Of a DNA stretch of 64,000 bases, positions 57,644 to 64,000 are shown piece after piece. Position 1 is the stretch's first letter; each line of letters begins with the position of its first letter. The stretch comes from Halomonas denitrificans (GTDB lineage: Bacteria > Pseudomonadota > Gammaproteobacteria > Pseudomonadales > Halomonadaceae), in contig NZ_PYVX01000002.1 of NCBI RefSeq assembly GCF_003056305.1, forward strand, positions 496,001 through 560,000, given 5' to 3'. Both the position numbers and the translations under genes were made by a program. The notes under the pieces were generated by a model. That model saw nothing but the letters and a program-made list of their open reading frames with translations. It was not told the origin of the DNA and searched no databases.

Positions 57644-58768
57644 ATGCAGGACGATATCCGCTTGGATCGCTTATGGTCGCGCCTGGTGTGGCCGATCTTC
57701 TGGCCGCTGCTGCTGACCCAGCTGGCCCTGGTGGTGCTCTGTCTGCTGGTCGGCCTGCTGCTCTGGTGGATGATGCCGGCCCACGCCTCCTGGAACACCG
57801 CCTTCTGGCTGCCGGTGGCGCTGCTGCTGGGCAGCTGCCTCAACGTGGCGGTCTTCCTGACACTGCTGCGCCAGCGCATGCGCGGGATCCAGCGCGAGGT
57901 GGACGAGGCCCTGGCCGGGGTCGAGGGCTACCTGGCGCGCCATCACCGGCCGCAGCGCCAGGACCTGCCGCTCTCGCAGCGCCTCAGGGCCCTGGCGAGC
58001 GCCTGTGAGGATCTGGTGGAGGGCTGGCGCAACGATCTCGGCGAGAGCCATGCCGCCGAGCGCCGCCTGGTCGACGACCTCGAGGCCTTCAAGGAGCGGG
58101 TCGAGCGCCTGGAGGCCGGGCGCGTCCGCGCCCGGGAGGAGTCGCGCCTGAAGTCCGGCTATCTGGGGCACCTGCGCCAGTCGCTCGGCCCCCTGATGAC
58201 CTCGCTCACCGAGGTGCTGGAGAGCGAGACCCTGCGACCGAGTGGCGGCGAGCACGACCGGCGCGCGCTGCTGGCGCTGCGCGAGCGGCTCGCCGACGCC
58301 ATGCTGCTGCTCGAGAATCTCGATGCGCCCTCCGACACACCCGCGTTGCCCGCGGCTCCCGGGGCCGAGGCCAGCGGGCGGGTGCTGATCGTCGATGACG
58401 GCCCGGTGAACCTCACCCTCGCCCGCCAGGTGCTGGAGCGGCAGGGGCTCGAGGTCGCCACGGCCACCAGCGGCGAGCAGGCCCTGGCGCGGTTCGAGGA
58501 GGCTGCCTTCGACCTGGTGCTGATGGATATCTTCATGCCCGGCATGGATGGCGTGGAGGCCAGCCGGCGCTGGCGCGAGCGCGAGGCCGGGATGGCCTCC
58601 CGTCGGCGCAGCGTGCTGGTGGCGCTGACCGCCAACGCGAGCGACGAGGACCGTCGCCGCTTCCTCGACGCCGGCATGGACGACTTCCTGGCCAAGCCCT
58701 ACCGCCCCCAGGCGCTGGTCGACATGGTGCGCCAGTGGCTGGTCCTCCCGGAGCCCAACCCCTCATGA
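57644..58768 (+). CDS. Membrane-anchored receiver protein with vestigial kinase core
   Basis: Protein of 374 residues. Two N-terminal helices (about residues 12-38 and 47-68), then a coiled HAMP-like/helical region. At about residues 165-190 is a HisKA-like segment KSGYLGHLRQSLGPLMTSL, aligning with KSEFLANMSHELRTPL but with Gln where the phosphohistidine should be. No HATPase domain exists. The C-terminal receiver is complete: DDGPVNLTLARQ, Asp near 295 in VLMDIFMPGMDG, VALTANASDEDRR, and the lysine in FLAKPYRPQ. It looks like a hybrid kinase that lost its kinase. The start is ATG 57644 (AGGGATGAG upstream) or 57638. It overlaps the next gene by ATGA. Confidence 0.85.
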   Translation: MQDDIRLDRLWSRLVWPIFWPLLLTQLALVVLCLLVGLLLWWMMPAHASWNTAFWLPVALLLGSCLNVAVFLTLLRQRMRGIQREVDEALAGVEGYLARHHRPQRQDLPLSQRLRALASACEDLVEGWRNDLGESHAAERRLVDDLEAFKERVERLEAGRVRAREESRLKSGYLGHLRQSLGPLMTSLTEVLESETLRPSGGEHDRRALLALRERLADAMLLLENLDAPSDTPALPAAPGAEASGRVLIVDDGPVNLTLARQVLERQGLEVATATSGEQALARFEEAAFDLVLMDIFMPGMDGVEASRRWREREAGMASRRRSVLVALTANASDEDRRRFLDAGMDDFLAKPYRPQALVDMVRQWLVLPEPNPS

Positions 58769-59559
58769 GCCTCATCGCGACTTTCCTGGCCTACCTGGCG
58801 CTGGGCGCCGCGGCCGGCACCCTGGCCGGCCTCTACGGCGTGGGCGGCGGCCTGATCATCGTGCCAGCCCTGATCGTGGCCTTCGAGCTGCAGGGCGTGG
58901 CCGCCGAGGTGGCCATGCACCTGGCAGTGGGCACTTCGCTCGCCACCATCGTGGTGACCGGTGCCTCCTCGGCCTGGGGACACTTCCGTCGCGGCAGCAT
59001 CCGCCGCGACTGGTTCCTGGCCTTGCTGCCGGGGCTGATGCTCGGCGCCATCGCCGGGGTCTTCGTCGCCGGCAGCCTCTCCGGCGGGCGGCTGGGGACC
59101 CTGTTCGGCCTTTTCGTGATCCTGGTCGCTCTGAAGATGGCGCTGGGGCGCGGCCCGCGGCTCGGCAGCGTGGCCCCTGGGCGTGCCGTGATGGGTGTGG
59201 CGGGTGCGGTGATCGGCGGCATCTCGGCACTCTTCGGCATCGGCGGCGGTACCCTCAGCGTGCCCTGGCTGTCGCGCTGCGGGGCCACCATGACCCAGGC
59301 CGTGGGCACCTCCTCGGCCTGCGGCCTGCCCATCGCGCTGTTCGGCGCGGCCACCTTCGTGGCGGTGGGGTGGGGCAACCCGCTGCTGCCTGCCGGGGCC
59401 ATCGGCTTCGTGATGCTGCCCGCCTTCCTGGGCATCGTGCTGGCCAGCGTGCCCTTTGCACGCCTCGGCGTCTGGCTGGCCCATCGCCTCTCGCCCCGGA
59501 CGCTGCGCCTCTCCTTCGCCGCCCTGCTGACGGCGGTGGGCCTCAAGTTCCTCCTCTGA
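58765..59559 (+). CDS. TSUP-family sulfite/organosulfonate exporter-like protein
   Basis: Inner-membrane protein of 264 residues with about eight helices in two repeats. Each repeat has the TauE/SafE landmarks: [15 protein letters not shown] in half 1 and [15 protein letters not shown] in half 2, plus [11 protein letters not shown]. It probably exports sulfite or related anions. It starts within the preceding stop and is followed 25 bases later by lgt. Confidence 0.9.
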   Translation: MSLIATFLAYLALGAAAGTLAGLYGVGGGLIIVPALIVAFELQGVAAEVAMHLAVGTSLATIVVTGASSAWGHFRRGSIRRDWFLALLPGLMLGAIAGVFVAGSLSGGRLGTLFGLFVILVALKMALGRGPRLGSVAPGRAVMGVAGAVIGGISALFGIGGGTLSVPWLSRCGATMTQAVGTSSACGLPIALFGAATFVAVGWGNPLLPAGAIGFVMLPAFLGIVLASVPFARLGVWLAHRLSPRTLRLSFAALLTAVGLKFLL

Positions 59560-59584
59560 TCCTCCTGTTACCCAAGGGCTTAGC

Positions 59585-60373
59585 ATGCTGAACTATCCCG
59601 ATATCGATCCCGTGGCCATTGCCCTCGGACCCTTCCAGGTCCACTGGTACGGCCTGATGTACGTGGTCGGCTTCGTGGCCGCCTGGTTCCTCGGACGGCG
59701 CCGGGCCGAGCGCATCGGCCTGACCCGGGACGATGTCGGCGACCTGCTGTTCTACGCCGCCATCGGCGTGGTGGCGGGCGGGCGCCTGGGCTATGCGCTC
59801 TTCTACGGCATGTCGCAGTGGCTCGAGGACCCGCTGTGGATCTTCCGTGTCTGGGATGGCGGCATGAGCTTTCACGGCGGCCTGATCGGCGTGCTCCTCG
59901 CCGCGCTCTGGTTCGCCCGCAAGAAGCGCCTGGCCTTCTTCACCCTGACCGATTTCGTGGCGCCTCTGGTGCCCATCGGCCTGGGCGCCGGGCGCATCGG
60001 CAACTTCATCAACCGGGAGCTTCCCGGGCGGCTCACCGAGCTGCCCTGGGGCATGCCCTTCCCCGGCATGGGGTCCGCGCCGCGCCACCCGTCGTCGCTC
60101 TACGAGGCGCTGCTCGAGGGGGCGGTGCTGTTCGCGGTGCTGTGGTGGGTCTCGGCGGTGCCGCGCCGCCGCGGGCTGGTCTCCGGCCTGTTCCTGCTGC
60201 TCTACGGCCTGTTCCGCTTCCTGGTGGAGTTCGTGCGCCTGCCCGACCCCCATCTCGGCTTCATCGCCCTGGGCTGGGTGACCATGGGCATGCTGCTGAC
60301 CCTGCCGATGATCGCCGCCGGCCTCGCGCTGATCGCCTGGTCGCGCCGCCAGCCGGTGGATGCGAAGCCCTGA
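59585..60373 (+). CDS. lgt: Prolipoprotein diacylglyceryl transferase
   Basis: Inner-membrane enzyme of 262 residues adding diacylglycerol to lipoprotein cysteines. About seven helices. Landmarks are [44 protein letters not shown] and [12 protein letters not shown]. lgt-thyA-folA is a conserved order in gammaproteobacteria. Confidence 0.97.
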   Translation: MLNYPDIDPVAIALGPFQVHWYGLMYVVGFVAAWFLGRRRAERIGLTRDDVGDLLFYAAIGVVAGGRLGYALFYGMSQWLEDPLWIFRVWDGGMSFHGGLIGVLLAALWFARKKRLAFFTLTDFVAPLVPIGLGAGRIGNFINRELPGRLTELPWGMPFPGMGSAPRHPSSLYEALLEGAVLFAVLWWVSAVPRRRGLVSGLFLLLYGLFRFLVEFVRLPDPHLGFIALGWVTMGMLLTLPMIAAGLALIAWSRRQPVDAKP

Positions 60374-60425
60374 GCGGGGTAGGGGGCGGCCCGGGATGGG
60401 CGCCCCCGGTCCGGGCATGTAGAAT

Positions 60426-61280
60426 ATGTCGTCCATTTCCCAGCCGCCGACCTTGCCCGTGACCGCCATCGCTCCTCCCGCCCTCGAACAGCCCTACCTC
60501 GACCTGATGCGCCTGGTGCTCGATCACGGCACGGAGCGTGACGATCGCACCGGCGTCGGCACCCGCTCGGTGTTCGGCCACCAGATGCGCTTCGATCTCT
60601 CGCGGGGCTTTCCGCTGGTGACCACCAAGAAGCTGCACCTGCGCTCGATCATCCACGAGCTGCTGTGGTTCCTGGCCGGCGACACCAACATCGCCTACCT
60701 GAAGGAGAACGGGGTGCGCATCTGGGACGAGTGGGCCGACGAGAATGGCGAGCTGGGTCCGGTCTACGGCTACCAGTGGCGCAGCTGGCCGGATCCGCGC
60801 GGGGGGCACGTCGACCAGATCGCGACCCTGCTCGAACAGATTCGCGTCAATCCCCGCTCGCGTCGGCTGATCGTCTCGGCCTGGAATCCGGCGCTGGTCG
60901 ACGAGATGGCGCTGCCGCCATGCCACTGCCTGTTCCAGTTCTACGTGGCCGACGGGCGGCTCTCCTGCCAGCTTTACCAGCGCAGCGCCGACATCTTCCT
61001 CGGCGTGCCGTTCAATATCGCCAGCTACGCGCTGCTGACCCAGATGATCGCCCAGGTCGCGGGGCTCGCGCCGGGCGACTTCGTGCATACCCTCGGCGAT
61101 GCGCACCTCTACCTGAACCATCTCGAGCAGGCCGAGGAGCAGCTCTCGCGCACGCCGCGTGCGGCGCCGCGCCTGGTGCTCGACCCCTCGGTGGATGACC
61201 TCTTCGCGTTTCGCTTCGAGCACATCGCCATCGAGGATTACGATCCCCATCCGCATATCAAGGCCCAGGTGGCCGTATGA
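60426..61280 (+). CDS. thyA: Thymidylate synthase
   Basis: Makes dTMP from dUMP using methylene-THF, 284 residues. Landmarks are [35 protein letters not shown], catalytic Cys in [12 protein letters not shown], and [18 protein letters not shown]. It is about 20 residues longer at the N-terminus than E. coli ThyA if ATG 60426 is used; a GTG at 60460 would give a closer length. TAGAAT directly before the ATG may be a -10, which would favour the downstream start. Overlaps folA. Confidence 0.95.
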   Translation: MSSISQPPTLPVTAIAPPALEQPYLDLMRLVLDHGTERDDRTGVGTRSVFGHQMRFDLSRGFPLVTTKKLHLRSIIHELLWFLAGDTNIAYLKENGVRIWDEWADENGELGPVYGYQWRSWPDPRGGHVDQIATLLEQIRVNPRSRRLIVSAWNPALVDEMALPPCHCLFQFYVADGRLSCQLYQRSADIFLGVPFNIASYALLTQMIAQVAGLAPGDFVHTLGDAHLYLNHLEQAEEQLSRTPRAAPRLVLDPSVDDLFAFRFEHIAIEDYDPHPHIKAQVAV

Positions 61281-61813
61281 GCGAGGCCCGCGCCATGACC
61301 GACGAGACCCTGATTCCCATCGCGATGATCGCCGCCATGGACCGCCATCGCGTGATCGGCGTGGACAACCAGCTGCCCTGGTACCTGCCTGAGGACCTCA
61401 AGTTCTTCAAGCGGATGACCCAGGCCAAGCCGCTGGTGATGGGGCGCAAGACCTACCAGTCCATCGGCCGACCGCTGCCGGGCCGCCTCAATATCGTGGT
61501 GACCCGCGATCCCGGGTTTCAGGCCGAGGGGGTGCGGGTCTGTCACGACCTCGCCGCCGCCCTGACGCTGGCCGACCAGCAGGCCACCATCGACGGCGTC
61601 GAGGAGATCATGGTGATGGGCGGTGCCGAGATCTACGCCCAGGCGCTGCCCTTCGCCAGCCGGCTCTACCTCACTGAGGTGGACCTCGAGGTCGAGGGCG
61701 ATGCCCGCTTCCCGCAGATCGACCCGAACGCGTGGGAGGAGGTGCAGCGCGTGGCCGGCACGCCCGCCGAGGGCCAGCCGGACTATCACTTCGTGCAGTA
61801 CCGGCGGCGCTGA
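61277..61813 (+). CDS. folA: Dihydrofolate reductase
   Basis: Regenerates THF after thymidylate synthesis, 178 residues. Landmarks are [41 protein letters not shown] and [13 protein letters not shown]. The N-terminal start is 61277 (inside the thyA stop) or ATG 61295 a few codons on; both keep the core. Cotranscribed with thyA, whose product needs it. Confidence 0.95.
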   Translation: MSEARAMTDETLIPIAMIAAMDRHRVIGVDNQLPWYLPEDLKFFKRMTQAKPLVMGRKTYQSIGRPLPGRLNIVVTRDPGFQAEGVRVCHDLAAALTLADQQATIDGVEEIMVMGGAEIYAQALPFASRLYLTEVDLEVEGDARFPQIDPNAWEEVQRVAGTPAEGQPDYHFVQYRRR

Positions 61814-61853
61814 GGGTGTCGCGCGTCGGCGACATTTGTCACCACGCCATGGC

Positions 61854-61869
61854 TGGCACAGACTGGGCT
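61854..61869 (+). promoter_or_regulatory. Weak sigma-54-like element before proQ-like gene
   Basis: TGGCAC-AGACTGG-GCT has the invariant GG (61855-61856) and GC (61867-61868) 12 bases apart, but the T-T of TTGC is replaced by GG. Weak match; could be chance in GC-rich DNA. Confidence 0.25.
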
Positions 61870-61941
61870 GCAAGGGGCATCGCCGGTTAACGCCGGCGAC
61901 GGCTGGAGGAGTCAGGGCAAGGCGCACTGGAGGGACAGGAC

Positions 61942-63075
61942 GTGATCGAGGAAGGCTCAACCCGCCTGCTGGAACGGCTGGAGCAGCGCGCTTCGGCACT
62001 GCTCGCGCTGCTGAGGGAGTCGCGCGTGCAGCAGGATGCCCTGCAGTCACGGCTCGCCGAGCTGGAACGTCGTCGAGTCGAGCTGGAGGCGAGCCAGGCC
62101 GAACGGGCCGCCGAGGTCCGCGAGGAGCAGGCCGCCCGCCAGGCCCTGGCCGAGCGCTGCAGCGAGCTCGAGGCGCGCATCAGGGACCTGGAAGCCACCC
62201 GCCAGGAACTCGCCGAGGAGAACCGCGAGCTCGACGAGCAGAACCGCGAACTCGAGGCCCACAACCGGCGCCTGCTGGCACAGGCTCCCACCGAGGCCGA
62301 GGCCGGGAGCATGCTCTTCCATCGTCAGGCGCGACGGGCCCAGGGGCTCTCCGCGCTGATCGGCGATCGCTCGCGTCGCCAGCCGGGCGACGAGGCCGCT
62401 GCGCCGTCGCCCGCCCACGACGACGCGCCCGACGAGCCCGCTGCCAGCGAGCACGCCGAGACGGCCGCCGCGTGCTCCGCCGACGAGGCCCAGGTGCCGG
62501 CCGAGACGCAGCCACCTGGCGGTGACGAGGCGCCGTCTCCCCAGGCGCTGCTGGATCAGTGGTATCGGCGCTACTCCTCCACCTTCTTCAAGGGCCATAC
62601 CCGGCCGCTCAAGGTCGGCATCCACGAGGAGCTGACCGCGCGAGAGCCCTGGCCGGAGAAGCTCGTGCGCCGGGCGTTGGCCTGCTACGTCAACCTGCCG
62701 CGCTACCTCAAGTCGGTGCGCGAGGGCGCCTGGCGCCTCGATCTTGCCGGCGAGCCGGCGGGACAGGTGGATGCCGCCGCCGCCGAGCATGCCCACAAGA
62801 AGCTCGAGCGGCTGCAGGCCGACCGCCGTCAGCGAGGGCGGCCCGCTCGCACCCGGGCGCGAAGCGCCGCCAATCGTGACGGTGAGGCCGACGGGAAGGC
62901 CCGTCAGGGCAGCGCTCGAGAGCAAGCCGCACCGGCCGGCAGCAAAGGCACCGGCGACTCCCGCACCGCCCAGCCCTCGGCTGAGCGGCCGGCCGCCAGC
63001 GCTCCGGAAGGCGCCCCCGCCGCCACCCTGGACGAGAAGCTCTCCGCGCTGCTGGCCAAGCACAATCAGCGTTGA
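61942..63075 (+). CDS. ProQ/FinO-domain RNA chaperone with N-terminal coiled coil
   Basis: RNA-binding protein of 377 residues. An N-terminal coiled coil (about residues 4-112, heptads rich in Leu/Glu/Arg) leads through a disordered Ala/Glu region to a ProQ/FinO domain at about residues 200-285 (FKGHTRPLKVGIHEEL, ALACYVNLPRYLKSVREG). A basic and Ala/Pro/Gly-rich tail ends in DEKLSALLAKHNQR. GTG start at 61942 behind GGAGGGACAGGA. E. coli ProQ is about 230 residues and lacks the coiled coil, so this is a distinct architecture. It probably binds sRNAs or mRNA 3' ends. It lies directly upstream of a porin gene. Confidence 0.85.
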   Translation: MIEEGSTRLLERLEQRASALLALLRESRVQQDALQSRLAELERRRVELEASQAERAAEVREEQAARQALAERCSELEARIRDLEATRQELAEENRELDEQNRELEAHNRRLLAQAPTEAEAGSMLFHRQARRAQGLSALIGDRSRRQPGDEAAAPSPAHDDAPDEPAASEHAETAAACSADEAQVPAETQPPGGDEAPSPQALLDQWYRRYSSTFFKGHTRPLKVGIHEELTAREPWPEKLVRRALACYVNLPRYLKSVREGAWRLDLAGEPAGQVDAAAAEHAHKKLERLQADRRQRGRPARTRARSAANRDGEADGKARQGSAREQAAPAGSKGTGDSRTAQPSAERPAASAPEGAPAATLDEKLSALLAKHNQR

Positions 63076-63475
63076 TCTCCCCCCGACTTGTCTTCGTCAT
63101 ATTCGCAGGGCATGATGGATTCGCTCATCGCGCCAGGCGCTCGATTCGGCGGCCGTCACGCCGGTTCGAGCATTGGGCTCGCCGGGACGGCGCCCGATTC
63201 GCCAGGCAGGAGGATGCACGGACGAACGGTGTTCGCGACGAATGAAAACAGTGTTTTTTTCTTGTTGCGTTCCCCCAAAACCCGGTATAGAGTTCCTCTT
63301 GCGAGCATTGGACTATAACTAAGGCTTCGCCGCGGTCTGGCTCGCGATCTGTCCTCCCGGGAGGGAGTTGCAGTCACGAGAACCGGCACCAAGACCGGCC
63401 AAGCCCGCTGACCCGCTCACCAAGACCGGGCAGCCACGATCGAAACAGCAAGCTAGTCAATAAGGAACTATCGCA
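63076..63475 (+). other. Porin leader region, no gene
   Basis: About 400 bases without a coding sequence. A T7 run (63254-63260) with a weak upstream dyad may end the proQ-like transcript. TTGTTG (63262-63267) and TATAGA (63286-63291), 18 bases apart, form a plausible porin promoter, giving a leader of about 180 bases. The leader contains a perfect palindrome CCTCCCGGGAGG (63353-63364) and a direct repeat CACCAAGACCGG (63387-63398 and 63418-63429, period 31). It could be bound by a regulator RNA or protein. Confidence 0.5.
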
Positions 63476-64000
63476 ATGAAAAAGACACTGTTAGCGACTG
63501 CTATCGCCGGTGCTCTGGCCGCTTCCGGCGCCCAGGCTGCGACCGTCTACAACCAGGACGGCACCAAGCTCGATCTGTACGGCAACCTGCAGTTCGCCTA
63601 CGCGAACACCAATAACGACGAAGGTGAGAGCACCGACGAGTTCGCCGACAACGGTTCCACCCTGGGTGTGGCCGGCGAGCACGTGATCTACGACGGTCTG
63701 ACCGGCTACTTCAAGTACGAGTTTGAAGGCGACGCCGACGAGATCAAGGGTGCCGGCGGGCTGGACACCGGTGACCAGGCCTACTTCGGCCTGAAGGGCA
63801 ACTTCGGTGACGCGCGCCTCGGTTCCTGGGATCCGCTGATCGACGACTGGATCCAGGATCCGATCACCAATAACGAGTACTTCGACGTCTCCGACTCCAA
63901 CCAGAACATCGTTGGCATTGCTGATTCTCGTGAAGGCAACAAGCTGCAGTACATGTCGCCCTCCTTCAGCGGCCTCCAGTTCGCCGTGGGTACTCAGTAC
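63476..64000 (+). CDS. Outer-membrane porin (3'-truncated)
   Basis: Gram-negative general porin; the first 175 codons are present and the frame is open at the window end. Signal peptide MKKTLLATAIAGALAASGAQA, cleaved before ATVYNQDG. Mature strands include KLDLYGNLQFAYA, GYFKYEFEGDAD and YFGLKGNFGDARLGSWD, typical of trimeric OmpC/OmpF-like porins. Asp/Glu-rich, as in halophilic species. AAGGA upstream is a good ribosome site. Codon choice is less GC-biased than elsewhere, as expected of a highly expressed gene. Confidence 0.93.
   Translation, partial: MKKTLLATAIAGALAASGAQAATVYNQDGTKLDLYGNLQFAYANTNNDEGESTDEFADNGSTLGVAGEHVIYDGLTGYFKYEFEGDADEIKGAGGLDTGDQAYFGLKGNFGDARLGSWDPLIDDWIQDPITNNEYFDVSDSNQNIVGIADSREGNKLQYMSPSFSGLQFAVGTQY

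Noticed and set aside
63088-63318. Short ORF between the ProQ-like gene and the porin
   Set aside because: No ribosome site, unusual composition, and it runs across the predicted terminator and porin promoter.

Overview
The window is ordinary chromosome from a high-GC, moderately halophilic gammaproteobacterium, most likely Halomonas or a close Halomonadaceae relative. This rests on the very high GC with GC-rich wobble positions, the strongly acidic proteins, gammaproteobacterial gene orders (nrdR-ribD-ribBA-ribH-nusB-thiL-pgpA, rppH-ptsP-...-lgt-thyA-folA, yrfG-hslR-hslO-pckA) and a Gram-negative porin. No tRNA, rRNA, IS element, prophage or CRISPR array was seen. Both ends cut genes: a YbbP-type permease at the left and a porin at the right.

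Bases 1-7.9 kb hold the permease, a two-domain polyphosphate:AMP phosphotransferase, an unknown exported protein, glyA, and an MPG-phosphatase-type HAD enzyme preceded by a near-consensus sigma-54 site. From 7.9 to 19.3 kb there is an accessory sulfur/redox region. It contains a beta-CASP RNase-like protein and a persulfide-dioxygenase-like operon (MBL protein, DUF442 sulfurtransferase/phosphatase, SulP, DUF2892, two YeeE/YedE half-transporters) behind an AT-rich palindromic operator. Next comes a QseB/PmrA-type two-component system overlapping a tsdB-tsdA-like thiosulfate dehydrogenase pair. DsbG and a periplasmic copper chaperone follow. This region looks able to take up, detoxify and oxidise reduced sulfur.

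From 19.5 to 29 kb are nrdR, the riboflavin genes (with riboflavin synthase absent and a tandem repeat in its place), nusB, thiL, pgpA, a YdgA-like protein and a Lon protease behind a possible heat-shock promoter. From 29 to 32.4 kb is thiBPQ (thiamine/TPP import). From 32.5 to 46.3 kb are ilvD, a Gfo/Idh oxidoreductase, nudE, yrfG-hslR, hslO, pckA (with a HexR-like palindrome upstream), Tat-exported MsrB, tex, and gshA-dsbB-hydrolase. From 46.3 to 50.9 kb, on the minus strand, is a complete branched-chain-amino-acid-type ABC importer.

From 51.2 to 64 kb are rsd, mdh, a HAD-IB phosphatase, rppH, ptsP, an NRDE protein, a membrane-anchored receiver protein with a vestigial kinase core, a TSUP exporter, lgt, thyA, folA, a coiled-coil ProQ/FinO protein and the start of a porin with a long structured leader. 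Many neighbours overlap by ATGA, so translational coupling is common. The best leads are the sulfur locus with its candidate operators, the sigma-54 site before the sugar-phosphoglycerate phosphatase, the kinase-less receiver protein, and the ProQ-like gene beside a porin with a long leader.
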